Below are positions 17,401 to 25,653 of a stretch of DNA of 48,519 nucleotides, one piece after another. The position numbers and the translations under genes were made by a program. The stretch covers positions 1-48,519 of the forward strand of contig JAUCGF010000114.1 of the NCBI GenBank assembly GCA_030378005.1. Direction: 5' to 3'. The notes beneath the pieces are model-generated. The model had not been told where the DNA came from and did not search any database. It was given only the letters and a program-made list of their open reading frames with translations. Source of the stretch: Desulfococcaceae bacterium HSG9. GTDB lineage: Bacteria; Desulfobacterota; Desulfobacteria; Desulfobacterales; JAUCGF01. The stretch's first letter is position 1. Each line of letters starts with the position of its first letter.

Positions 17401-18276
17401 GTGAAATCTGGAATGCAGAATTTGGAATACGGAATGCGGAATGCAGTAACAGAAATTCCGAAATCCGAAATCCGAATTCCACATTCCGAACTTCAACTAT
17501 GTGTGCTTGCCAGTGGCAGCAGGGGCAATGCCATTTTTGTTTCAGACGGCGCAACATCTGTTCTGATTGATGCCGGTCTGTCCGGTCGTGAAATCGAACG
17601 ACGGTTATCACTTCGGGGAATAAAAGTGCAATCGTTAGATGGCATTATGGTTTCCCATGAACATTTCGACCACATTCAGGGGGTCGGTGTCCTGGCACGC
17701 CGCTATAAACTTCCGGTTTATATCAGTCGTCCGACCATGCAAGCAGCTTCCGCCCGACTCAAAACAATGCCCGCATCAGTCTGTTTTGAGTGCGGTGCGG
17801 GCTTTCAATTGAACACCCTCCGAATTCACCCGTTTTCGGTGTCTCATGATGTCTGTGACCCGGCCGGTTTTACAATCAGCAACAATGGCTCTAAGATTGG
17901 AATTGCAACCGACTTGGGTATTGCGACGTCGCTTGTCAAAGAACACCTCAAAGGGTGCGCAATCTTAGTATTGGAAGCCAATTATGATCCGGCAATGCTG
18001 ATGCAAGGCCCTTACCCTTGGCCGTTAAAGCAACGGATTAACAGCCGCGTCGGTCATCTTTCCAATGAAGCTTCCCGTGATCTTCTGAGTGAAGTGCGAG
18101 ACGACCGGCTTGAACATGTGATTCTGGCACACTTGAGTGAAGCCAATAACACGCCGGAAAAGGCGCTGGATGTTGTCAGCCGTGCGACTGCCGGAACAAA
18201 AATTAAATTGAGCGTTGCCAGCCAGGATGAATGCGGCGCTTTAATTCACCATTATCAATACAATCCTCAATTATAA
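17401..18276 (+). CDS. MBL-fold metallo-hydrolase (YycJ/WalJ-like)
   Basis: A metallo-beta-lactamase-fold enzyme. LCVLASGSRGNAIFV opens the domain, and HEHFDHIQG supplies the HxHxDH metal ligands. Next come SHDVCDPAGF and a late HLSNEASRDLL with ILAHLSE. This subgroup includes YycJ/WalJ, an exonuclease-like enzyme linked to cell-wall and repair functions in Firmicutes. The conserved domain begins only about 33 residues after the GTG at 17401. Everything before it (NLEYGMRN, IPKSEIRIPHSE) is a translated heptanucleotide array, so the true start (TTG 17395, GTG 17401, ATG 17413 or 17434) cannot be settled. Metal ligands are intact, so activity is expected; substrate is unknown. Confidence 0.88.
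   Translation: MKSGMQNLEYGMRNAVTEIPKSEIRIPHSELQLCVLASGSRGNAIFVSDGATSVLIDAGLSGREIERRLSLRGIKVQSLDGIMVSHEHFDHIQGVGVLARRYKLPVYISRPTMQAASARLKTMPASVCFECGAGFQLNTLRIHPFSVSHDVCDPAGFTISNNGSKIGIATDLGIATSLVKEHLKGCAILVLEANYDPAMLMQGPYPWPLKQRINSRVGHLSNEASRDLLSEVRDDRLEHVILAHLSEANNTPEKALDVVSRATAGTKIKLSVASQDECGALIHHYQYNPQL
17407..17490. repeat. Heptanucleotide array at the dut/MBL-hydrolase junction
   Basis: Twelve units in unbroken 7-nt register: TCTGGAA, TGCAGAA, TTTGGAA, TACGGAA, TGCGGAA, TGCAGTA, ACAGAAA, then TTCCGAA, ATCCGAA, ATCCGAA, TTCCACA, TTCCGAA. The right half is the reverse complement type of the left half. It is fully translated as the leader of the MBL-fold protein. Confidence 0.9.
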
Positions 18277-18308
18277 TCATTTAACCATTAAATCAAAGGA
18301 CACTGAAC

Positions 18309-19502
18309 ATGCTCAAAAAATATGAACACCTCAGAATTTATCTTATCTTATGGTTGCTTTTTTTTCTTTTTATCAATATGGCCTCATCTTGGGCTCAAGA
18401 TGATTTGGAAGAGATGCTTGTTCCGAAAACACTTACTCCGGGTTTAAAACATCTGTTGAAATTGTCAGAGCATGATAATACAGTTTCTTATGACCCCGTA
18501 CTCATTGCGCCTGTTATGGATTTTTTAACATCTTCCAAAAAAGAGAACACTCTTTATTATTCCGATATTGATATATGCGGCGTATCTTCATATAATGAAT
18601 CAGACTTTCGTAAAGAATTCGGATCATTTTTAAAACTAGCATTTTCGCCCGATATTCCGGATTATATTATTATGCCTTCATCCGTGCGCCTTAACTACTG
18701 GAAACAGGTCGAAGGACAAAAAGGCGCGTCCATTCCTCATTTATGGAAAAAACTTGCCAATCTCAATCTGCCGGTAATCGTTTCAGGCATTCAGTATGAA
18801 ATGACCACCCCTAATGTGGAAACAGGCGGATATTACGGTTACGATTTAAACCGCCGATTAATTCTGTTTAAGCACAAAGGACGTAACGTTATGATCTCTT
18901 TATCAAAGCAAATAAAGAAATCCGAAGTTGGTAAAAAGGGGTATGTTATCGGACCGGACAGCGATTGGGAGTACTTTTATTCAGGTGAAGACGGGCTGAC
19001 CAAAACCGGTCTCGGATGGACAAGTTCTTATATTTACAATTCTTATTCAATCACCATTTTTTATGAAATGGAATCCGACCCACCGCAAATCAGGTGCGGT
19101 TCGTTTAAATGGTTAGACGCCGGTTGGATGGGCATGAATATGGCAAAGAAAAAACATATATACAATGGCCAGATGCGTTATGCGGCTTCTCTCAAACAGG
19201 TCGTTGAAAATCCCACTCTGCCAGAAATATCTGTCTTGGCTGAAAAAATTGCCGCAATCAAAAAACAGAATCGGAAAGAATTGGAAACCCAATTCAAAGC
19301 GTATTTGCAACGCATTGTCAAACGTTCCGAAAAATTGGATGCTACGGACGCCGCTGCCAAAATCAAAGCTCTGTTAGAAGATAGCAAAAACTTGGAACAC
19401 CTGAACAATGAAGAAATGTCTTCTGTTTTAGTGATGAACTATATTAAAATGCTAATTGGTAAAATCCCGGATCAAAAGCTGGCTTTGAGTCCCGCAGATT
19501 AA
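18309..19502 (+). CDS. Secreted protein of unknown function
   Basis: I do not recognise this 397-residue protein. Residues 1-29 are a signal peptide with a long hydrophobic core (YLILWLLFFLFINMASSWA), with cleavage probable at AQ-DD. The mature part is mixed alpha/beta and rich in aromatic residues (DSDWEYFYSGEDG, GYYGYDLNRRL). A lysine-rich, probably helical C-terminal third lies near residues 300-385. There are no cysteines forming an obvious motif and no lipobox. A site GGACACTG precedes the ATG. It lies 32 nt after the MBL-fold gene and converges with the DegT gene 10 nt away. It could be periplasmic. Confidence 0.75.
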   Translation: MLKKYEHLRIYLILWLLFFLFINMASSWAQDDLEEMLVPKTLTPGLKHLLKLSEHDNTVSYDPVLIAPVMDFLTSSKKENTLYYSDIDICGVSSYNESDFRKEFGSFLKLAFSPDIPDYIIMPSSVRLNYWKQVEGQKGASIPHLWKKLANLNLPVIVSGIQYEMTTPNVETGGYYGYDLNRRLILFKHKGRNVMISLSKQIKKSEVGKKGYVIGPDSDWEYFYSGEDGLTKTGLGWTSSYIYNSYSITIFYEMESDPPQIRCGSFKWLDAGWMGMNMAKKKHIYNGQMRYAASLKQVVENPTLPEISVLAEKIAAIKKQNRKELETQFKAYLQRIVKRSEKLDATDAAAKIKALLEDSKNLEHLNNEEMSSVLVMNYIKMLIGKIPDQKLALSPAD

Positions 19503-19512
19503 TTCGCATTCA

Positions 19513-20709
19513 TTAGGATTTTAAAAATCCTATAATATCCATCATCTTTTCAATTCGCTGCTTAATCTGCTCCTCTGTCCAAGCAAGTTTAATCTGCATG
19601 GAAATCGCTCGACGCATGATGTCATCTGATTGCGGCAGCGTAAGGTTTTGGTAATCCGGGCAATGTTTAGCTGATTGCGATGGCAATTTGGCCGCAGTAT
19701 GCCATTGTTTAAGGTGGTCCCAATGACTGATATAATGCCAATTGTTGGCATACCAATTGAAACAGCCATCCACGCCGGCTTCTCCGAATTTTTTAACTGT
19801 TTTTTGTGCGGCAGATTCGTCGGGAAGGAAAAAAGAGAGAAAGGTCGCGGTATCACCGTCAGGATCAGGAAGCTGTCTGAATGTGATTTTATCCGATTGT
19901 GCAAGCGCATCTTTGATTGTTTTTTTGGTTTGGCGCTGTCTGTCAATCATCATATCCAGCTTGCGCAATTGAGCAACCCCGACGGCCGCGTTCAATTCGC
20001 TGATCCGAAAATTGGTCCCTAAAATCAGATGCGCTTCCAAACCACGATCATTGCCCTTATGGTCATGTCCATGATCGGTGAAAGCATCCGCATGAGTGTA
20101 AACGGTGCTGTCGTCAGTAACAATCGCGCCGCCTTCGCCGCAAGTAACGGTTTTAACCGGATCAAAAGAGAAACATCCCGCTTTTCCGAAAGTTCCCAGT
20201 GCCTTGCCGTTAAAAGACCCACCTACAGACTGGCAGGCATCTTCGATCAGAATAAGGTCGTGCCGCTCGCAAACCTGACTGATTTCATCAATACACGCCA
20301 TCGCACCGCACATGTGGACGGGCAAGACCGCGCGTGTGCGCGATGTGATGACCGCTTTCAACGCCTGAGGATCCAGGCACAAGGTTTCATCAATTTCAGC
20401 AAACACGGGAACCGCACCCACGGCCAGCACAGCTTCAATTGTGGCAATAAACGTAAACGGCGGCACGATCACCTCATCGCTGGCACCGATTCCGCAGGAT
20501 ATTAAAGCGGTAATCAATGCGGTAGTGCCGCTGGCGCATAAATGGCAATAGGCCACGCCTAATCGTTTGGCTAGCTGTTTTTCAAATGAACGCGCTTTCC
20601 AGTGTCCCTGTCGTACTGGATCAAAACCGTAACGAAATAGCACACCGGTTTCCAAAACATCGTTCACTTCCTTACGTTCCTCATCTCCGAAGAGTTCAAA
20701 TCCGGGCAT
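19513..20709 (-). CDS. DegT/DnrJ/EryC1/StrS-family PLP aminotransferase
   Basis: These sugar aminotransferases use PLP and usually glutamate to aminate a keto sugar nucleotide. The 398-residue protein has CASGTTALITAL (cofactor phosphate site), LIEDACQSVGG, and FSFDPVKTVTCGEGG with the PLP-binding lysine. NFRISELNAAVGVAQL completes the pattern. AAGGAGA precedes the ATG. No sugar-nucleotide genes adjoin it, so the substrate is unknown; surface polysaccharide or lipopolysaccharide is the usual destination. A heptanucleotide TTCAGTC array lies just upstream of its ribosome site. Confidence 0.9.
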   Translation of the reverse strand: MPGFELFGDEERKEVNDVLETGVLFRYGFDPVRQGHWKARSFEKQLAKRLGVAYCHLCASGTTALITALISCGIGASDEVIVPPFTFIATIEAVLAVGAVPVFAEIDETLCLDPQALKAVITSRTRAVLPVHMCGAMACIDEISQVCERHDLILIEDACQSVGGSFNGKALGTFGKAGCFSFDPVKTVTCGEGGAIVTDDSTVYTHADAFTDHGHDHKGNDRGLEAHLILGTNFRISELNAAVGVAQLRKLDMMIDRQRQTKKTIKDALAQSDKITFRQLPDPDGDTATFLSFFLPDESAAQKTVKKFGEAGVDGCFNWYANNWHYISHWDHLKQWHTAAKLPSQSAKHCPDYQNLTLPQSDDIMRRAISMQIKLAWTEEQIKQRIEKMMDIIGFLKS

Positions 20710-20724
20710 TTATTTATCTCCTTG

Positions 20725-20754
20725 TAGTCAGTTTTCAGTCTTCAGTCTTCAGTA
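20725..20754. repeat. Short TTCAGTC heptanucleotide array
   Basis: Three clear units, TTCAGTC at 20734 and 20741 and TTCAGTA at 20748, are preceded by a degenerate TCAG-bearing unit. The array ends near the ribosome site of the DegT-family gene. It has the same 7-nt period as the TNCGGAA arrays but a different word. Confidence 0.7.
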
Positions 20755-20823
20755 TCCAGCCTCTGTTTTAAGTACTTGAACAAAAATTTTCCGGTTTTTT
20801 ATAAATCAGACTGGATGCCTGCG

Positions 20824-20883
20824 TACCGTAATCTTTCCAGATTGCGGATCGTCGGGGAATCGCAATCTGGAAAGATTACGGTA
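20824..20883. repeat. Perfect 22-bp inverted repeat (large hairpin)
   Basis: Arms at 20824-20845 and 20862-20883 are perfect complements of 22 nt around a 16-nt loop. There is no T-run, so it is not a standard terminator. It lies in the 292-bp gap between the penicillin-binding protein gene and the DegT gene, both read leftward. It may be a REP-like element or an mRNA-stabilising hairpin. Confidence 0.85.
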
Positions 20884-21001
20884 AAAGCCAGTGCGTCTGG
20901 AAGAATAGCAGGATAAAAATATTTTTACTCTGATACTGCGGGAAAACTTTTGGCTAAGTACTTATCTGCCAACTGTTGACTTCCGATACTTGAAATGTGA
21001 A

Positions 21002-22420
21002 TCAGCTTTTAGTTTTTTTTGGGGTGGAATCATTTTTGGCAAAATAGGCGCTAAAATAACGCTTCATCGCTTCACGGGCATAATGTGCCGCCTTCACGCC
21101 GCGATATTTTCCATGGGCAACAACAACCGAAATAACCAGTTTTTCATCGCCCTTTTTTTCATGGGCGTATCCGACAAACCAGTCTATATAGGCCGTTCGA
21201 GCTTTATTTTTAATGGAGCCGGATTTGCCTCCAATGCGAAGTCTGGAAAGCACCCGATCTTTTTTATAACCTCTGAACGCCTTCCGGAGTGTTCCCGATT
21301 TGATCGTTTCTTTCATAATATCGGCCAAAACAACGGACGCATGCGGTGTGATTGCTTGATGAATGGGGGTAAAATGACTGCGATACAAGATACGTCCATT
21401 ATGATCCGTTAGCCGATTTATAATAGTGGGTTCCACAAGTATTCCGTTATTTAAAACGACCGAGGCCATCAAAGCGCCGTGAAGTGGGGATATGGTGGTT
21501 TCACGATTAAACCCGCAAGCGATCTCAGCCAATTGATACGGCTCATTCGTGATAGTGATGACACTGGGATCAAAATCAAGTTCGAAATTAATATCACGGT
21601 TAAAACCAAATGCTTTGGCATACTGTGCCAAAACCGTTTGACCAAGCAACAATTTGCCAAGTTTGCCGAACACCGGATTGATAGACAAGGCAAAAGATTT
21701 GCGCAAAGTTGTAAAATGTGAATATTTATTAGTTTTTTTCTTCAACTGAGACTTATACAAGCTGTATTTGCGACCATTATAATTCAGCTTGGAATCAGAA
21801 TTCATACCGTATTTTTCTATTGCCGCTGCCGCTGTGATGATTTTAAAAACACTGGCCGCCGGAAATTCACTGTTAATACACGGGTTTTCAGCATTGCGAT
21901 TTTTATTGAAACCGACCATCGCCCGAATTTTACCGGAATAAGGATCCATCGCAACGAATCCGATCTGCTTTGAAACGTACCTTTTCCGAGATGTGTATTT
22001 TTTGATTTTATCTGATATGTAATTCTGCAAGTCGATATCAAGGGTTGTGTCGATCAGATATTTTTTTCCCTTAACCTCAACCTCAAAGGATTCTTTTTTT
22101 AAATTTGCCAAGGGAAGGTTGTTTAACAATCGTTTAACATCTTTTTTAAAAAATACGGGTGTTTTTTCATACGTTTCCTGACTCAGGATGTTCACCGAAG
22201 TTTCAGGTTGTTCCATTTTTTCCGAAGTGGAATTGGCATTGCCGTTAAGCCCGCCTATAATTGCAATCACAGCCATAAACATGAAGATAAATACAGATGC
22301 ATACTTCAACAAATTGAAAACGGAGCGTTTTTTTGCTTCCTGTTTTAAAGATCTCTGGTATTCACGCCAACTGGATTTTTCAAATAGGTGTTTATCGGTA
22401 ATTTCAAGATAACGTTGCAT
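21002..22420 (-). CDS. Penicillin-binding transpeptidase-domain protein
   Basis: A short cytoplasmic stretch and one membrane helix (about 34-60) anchor a periplasmic transpeptidase domain. The SxxK motif is ASVFK with Ser190, the SxN motif is SIN near residue 247, and the KTG box is KSG at 399-401. Such domains cross-link peptidoglycan. The protein (472 residues) lacks both a glycosyltransferase domain and the large dimerisation domain of class B PBPs, so it is a compact form. The ribosome site GAGGTG lies before the ATG. A 60-nt gap containing a hairpin separates it from metG. Its role in division or elongation cannot be told from sequence. Confidence 0.88.
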   Translation of the reverse strand: MQRYLEITDKHLFEKSSWREYQRSLKQEAKKRSVFNLLKYASVFIFMFMAVIAIIGGLNGNANSTSEKMEQPETSVNILSQETYEKTPVFFKKDVKRLLNNLPLANLKKESFEVEVKGKKYLIDTTLDIDLQNYISDKIKKYTSRKRYVSKQIGFVAMDPYSGKIRAMVGFNKNRNAENPCINSEFPAASVFKIITAAAAIEKYGMNSDSKLNYNGRKYSLYKSQLKKKTNKYSHFTTLRKSFALSINPVFGKLGKLLLGQTVLAQYAKAFGFNRDINFELDFDPSVITITNEPYQLAEIACGFNRETTISPLHGALMASVVLNNGILVEPTIINRLTDHNGRILYRSHFTPIHQAITPHASVVLADIMKETIKSGTLRKAFRGYKKDRVLSRLRIGGKSGSIKNKARTAYIDWFVGYAHEKKGDEKLVISVVVAHGKYRGVKAAHYAREAMKRYFSAYFAKNDSTPKKTKS

Positions 22421-22439
22421 AATTCACCTCTTATATTAT

Positions 22440-22460
22440 GGGCAAATTGCAAATTTGCCC
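22440..22460. repeat. 9-bp perfect hairpin between metG and the PBP gene
   Basis: GGGCAAATT and AATTTGCCC pair around a 3-nt loop (GCA). No T-run follows on the minus strand, so it is unlikely to be an intrinsic terminator. It sits in the short leader between metG and the PBP ribosome site and could affect translation. Confidence 0.6.
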
Positions 22461-22480
22461 TATGTAAAAAAAGTTTGTGG

Positions 22481-24421
22481 TCAACTCAGCGCTGTTCCCG
22501 GATCAATAGACATATCCGGTGTTGCCACAGTGCATTTGCTACTATCAACTGCGGCAATCAGCATCCCCTGCGATAAACAGCCCATGATTTTGACCGGTTT
22601 TAAATTAGCGACCAGAATGACTTGTTTGCCAATCAAATCATCAGGTGCATAGCTTTTGGCAATTCCGGCGATGACAGAGCGTTTTTCCCCGCAATCCACT
22701 TCCAACTGCAATAGTTTTTTAGATTTAGGCACTTTTCGGGCAGTTAAAACGGTTGCCACTCTGAGGTCAATTTTAGAAAACAGATCATAATCGATCAGTG
22801 GTTTGGTTTCAAGTTTTGCGGGAGAAAGCTGTTTTTTAGAATTTTTAGAAGATTGAGGCGTTCTTTTTTTTACATCAATACGAGGAAAAAGAGCTATTGA
22901 CGGCTTTACCTGAACGCCTGAAGGCAATCCCCGCCATTCTAAAAGCAGGTTAACATTTAGAAGTGGACGATGCGGATCATCAATCCCTCCCATTCCGAGA
23001 TGTTCTTGCATTTTTACAGCCGTCATCGGCATGATAGGCCAGATCAGACCGGAAATTATACGCAGTCCCTCAAGCAAATTGTAAATGACATAAGCCAGTT
23101 CTTTATGTTTCGACTGTTCTTTGGCCAGATTCCAAGGGGCCGTCTGATCTATATATTTATTGCTGCGATTAATCAATTTCCAGATAGCGGCCAACCCCTT
23201 GTGAAATTCAAAAGCGCCCATTGCCTCAAGATACTGTTCAACCGCACGGCGAGCATATTGCTGTAACCCCGGTGCCATGGCCTGTTCGGTCTCAGAATCT
23301 GTTGAAGGAACGCATCCGGAAAAATATTTATGCGTCATAGTTATCACGCGGGAAAACAGATTGCCTAAATCGTTGGCAAGGTCGGCATTGATTCGTTCTA
23401 TCAGGGCGGTTTCGTTAAAATCGGAATCCCGTCCGAACACCATATCACGCATCAAAAAAAACCGGAACGCATCAATACCATAAGTATCTTTGAGTTGAAG
23501 CGGATCAACCACATTCCCCAGACTTTTTGACATTTTACTTTGGTCAATATTCCAATAACCGTGGACATTGAGATGCCTGTAGATCGGAATACCGGCCGCT
23601 TTGAGCATAATCGGCCAATAAATTCCATGAGGTTTCAAAATATCTTTGGCCACAATATGTTGCGCTACAGGCCAAAATTTTTTAAAAAGATCGCCATCAG
23701 GATAACCCAAGGCGGAAGTATAGTTTATCAATGCGTCAAACCAAACATAAGTGACATAGTTTTCATCAAAAGGAAGTGTGATTCCCCATTCAAGACGTGT
23801 TTTAGGGCGTGAAATACATAAATCATCCAAAGGCTCTCTAAGAAAAGCTAAAACTTCCTTTGTATAGCGTTCAGGACGTATAAAGCCGGGATTGTCCTTA
23901 ATATGGCTGATCAGCCAATCTTGATAACGGCTCATCTTAAAAAAATAGTTGGATTCTTTGATAATCTCCGGCTTTTTTTCATGATCCGGACATTTTCCAT
24001 CCTCAAGTTCACGCTCGGTGTAAAACCGCTCACAATCAAAGCAGTATAAGCCTTCATATTCGCTAAAGTAAATATCGCCCGAATCATAAATTTTTTGAAG
24101 AATTTCCTGAACAACAGCGATATGCGATGGGTCAGTAGTGCGGATAAAGGCGTTATTGCGGATATTCAGCTCCGGCCAAAGCGATCTGAAAAGGCTGCTG
24201 ATCTGATCGACATAAGATTGGGGGGTGATATTTTGCTTGGCGGCAGCGCGCACGATTTTATCACCATGTTCATCTGTGCCTGTGAGAAAAAAGGTGTCAG
24301 TGTCTGTCAGTGAATGAAAACGCGCGGCCACGTCGGCGATAATGGTTGTGTAGGCGTGTCCCAGATGGGGTTTTGAATTAACATAATAAATCGGTGTGGT
24401 TATATAAAATGGCTTTGCCAT
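22481..24421 (-). CDS. metG: Methionyl-tRNA synthetase with C-terminal tRNA-binding domain
   Basis: It charges tRNA-Met with methionine. The HIGH motif is HLGH (19-22), the zinc-knuckle insert has CFDCERFY and GKCPDH, and KMSKS sits at 296-300. After the anticodon-binding region (to about 520), a linker leads to an EMAP/Arc1p-type tRNA-binding domain (DLRVATV through KIMGCLSQGMLIAA), typical of dimeric long MetRS. I choose ATG 24421, which has AAGGAGC upstream and gives 646 residues, rather than ATG 24451, which overlaps the ricT stop. It is co-transcribed with ricT. Confidence 0.97.
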   Translation of the reverse strand: MAKPFYITTPIYYVNSKPHLGHAYTTIIADVAARFHSLTDTDTFFLTGTDEHGDKIVRAAAKQNITPQSYVDQISSLFRSLWPELNIRNNAFIRTTDPSHIAVVQEILQKIYDSGDIYFSEYEGLYCFDCERFYTERELEDGKCPDHEKKPEIIKESNYFFKMSRYQDWLISHIKDNPGFIRPERYTKEVLAFLREPLDDLCISRPKTRLEWGITLPFDENYVTYVWFDALINYTSALGYPDGDLFKKFWPVAQHIVAKDILKPHGIYWPIMLKAAGIPIYRHLNVHGYWNIDQSKMSKSLGNVVDPLQLKDTYGIDAFRFFLMRDMVFGRDSDFNETALIERINADLANDLGNLFSRVITMTHKYFSGCVPSTDSETEQAMAPGLQQYARRAVEQYLEAMGAFEFHKGLAAIWKLINRSNKYIDQTAPWNLAKEQSKHKELAYVIYNLLEGLRIISGLIWPIMPMTAVKMQEHLGMGGIDDPHRPLLNVNLLLEWRGLPSGVQVKPSIALFPRIDVKKRTPQSSKNSKKQLSPAKLETKPLIDYDLFSKIDLRVATVLTARKVPKSKKLLQLEVDCGEKRSVIAGIAKSYAPDDLIGKQVILVANLKPVKIMGCLSQGMLIAAVDSSKCTVATPDMSIDPGTALS

Positions 24422-24447
24422 TGTTGCTCCTTGTTGTTCATCATTAA

Positions 24448-25287
24448 TCATCGCCGCCGCCGTTTTTTCTTTAGCGGTTGCGGTTTATGTTTAGAACTGA
24501 TGATGTCTTCAATATTGATTTCAGTGTCAAAGCCTTCTTCAAACCGAATCAGCACACGGTTATTAATCGGATTGTGCCGAATCACTCTGCCATTGCCTTT
24601 GACTGTTTTGACAATACTGCCTATACGAGGAAAATTTTTTTTCAGTTTCAGATAGGTTTCATATTCATAAGTCAGACAACACATTAAACGGCCGCATTGG
24701 CCCGAAATTTTGGTCGGATTAAGCGACAATCCCTGTTCTTTAGCCATTCGGATTGACACAGGGCCGAATTTATCCAGAAAAGAAGTGCAGCACAAAATAC
24801 GTCCGCATCTTCCCAATCCGCCGCACATCCGCGCTTGGCTACGGATGCCCACTTGACGCATTTCGACCCGAACACCAAGTTTTTGTACAAGCATTTTTAC
24901 CAGTCGTCGAAAATCAACACGTCCGTCAGATGTAAAAAAGAAGGTGAATTTACCAGAGTCAAAAGTGCTTTCAACAGCAAAAAGGTTCATCTTTAAATCA
25001 AGTTGTTTAATGCACTCAAGACAGTAAATATGCGCCTTTTTTTCCTCTTCAATATTTTTATCCCTCTGGATGCAGTCTTTTTCATTGGCCAGGCGAAATA
25101 CCTTTTTTAATAGTCTTTCCGAAGGTTGGTTTTCATGGGTGACCGGCGGAACAGCGACAACCCCGTATCCGAGGCCGTGTTGGGTTTCGACAATCACCTC
25201 ATCGCCTTTTTGAAGCACAAATGCACCCGAATCAAAATCATATACTTTGCCGCCACGCTTAAATTTTATTCCAACGATTTTATACAT
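24448..25287 (-). CDS. ricT: PSP1-domain protein RicT (YaaT-like)
   Basis: This 279-residue protein has the PSP1 C-terminal domain with a cysteine cluster, CGGLGRCGRILCC and CGRLMCC, known in Bacillus YaaT/RicT to help hold Fe-S clusters in the Y-complex that modulates RNase Y. The N-terminus (MYKIVGIKFKRGGKVYDF) and a highly basic C-terminal KKKRRRR tail complete it. It lies 26 nt upstream of metG. The ATG is preceded immediately by a heptanucleotide array, leaving no clear Shine-Dalgarno. RNase Y and the partners RicA/F are not in the window. Confidence 0.88.
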   Translation of the reverse strand: MYKIVGIKFKRGGKVYDFDSGAFVLQKGDEVIVETQHGLGYGVVAVPPVTHENQPSERLLKKVFRLANEKDCIQRDKNIEEEKKAHIYCLECIKQLDLKMNLFAVESTFDSGKFTFFFTSDGRVDFRRLVKMLVQKLGVRVEMRQVGIRSQARMCGGLGRCGRILCCTSFLDKFGPVSIRMAKEQGLSLNPTKISGQCGRLMCCLTYEYETYLKLKKNFPRIGSIVKTVKGNGRVIRHNPINNRVLIRFEEGFDTEINIEDIISSKHKPQPLKKKRRRR

Positions 25288-25288
25288 A

Positions 25289-25361
25289 CTTTGAAGTTGT
25301 AAGTTTGAGGGTTATCAATAAAAATGGGCAATGATGACTTGAAACTTATCACTTAAAATTT
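25289..25361. repeat. Opposed heptanucleotide arrays (GTTTGAA/ACTTAAA family) at the ricT 5' end
   Basis: Units CTTTGAA, GTTGTAA, GTTTGAG run from about 25290 to 25310, and ACTTGAA, ACTTATC, ACTTAAA from about 25337 to 25357 in the opposite orientation. The first array abuts the ricT ATG, so it forms the whole ribosome-binding region of that gene. Confidence 0.65.
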
Positions 25362-25653
25362 ACTGATCAGTCGAGGTTTCATGTAACCTGTTGATTTTAT
25401 TGGGAAACAAAATCAAGGTCGCTAACGCTGTTTTGTAATAATTTCAATAGATTATAATTTATCGGTATAGTTATCAGATTTAGATTTGTTCTATCATAAA
25501 AATTACTCTCTTACCAAATTAGCCATTTTGGAGCATTTTGGGTATAATATGGCACAATTTATTAGTCAGAACGGCATAATAGAGCCATATATGGAATATA
25601 TGCAAAAATTATGCCATAACAAACCACAATTCGATGACTATACTTGTTATTTT
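25362..25653. other. Intergenic stretch without recognised gene
   Basis: AT-rich, with one 60-codon plus-strand frame (25486-25668) that has no ribosome site and runs into the palindromic element; I do not accept it as a gene. No RNA motif recognised. Confidence 0.4.

Noticed and set aside
17407..17490. A CRISPR array
   Set aside because: Repeats are 7 nt with no spacers and drift freely; no cas genes.
16937..17611. A 224-codon antisense frame over dut and the MBL-fold gene
   Set aside because: Long only because the heptanucleotide array is free of stops; overlaps two well-supported genes and has no family motif.
19501..19540. A convergent terminator between the secreted orphan and DegT gene
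   Set aside because: Only a short A/T stem with almost no loop; weak, no T-run of note.
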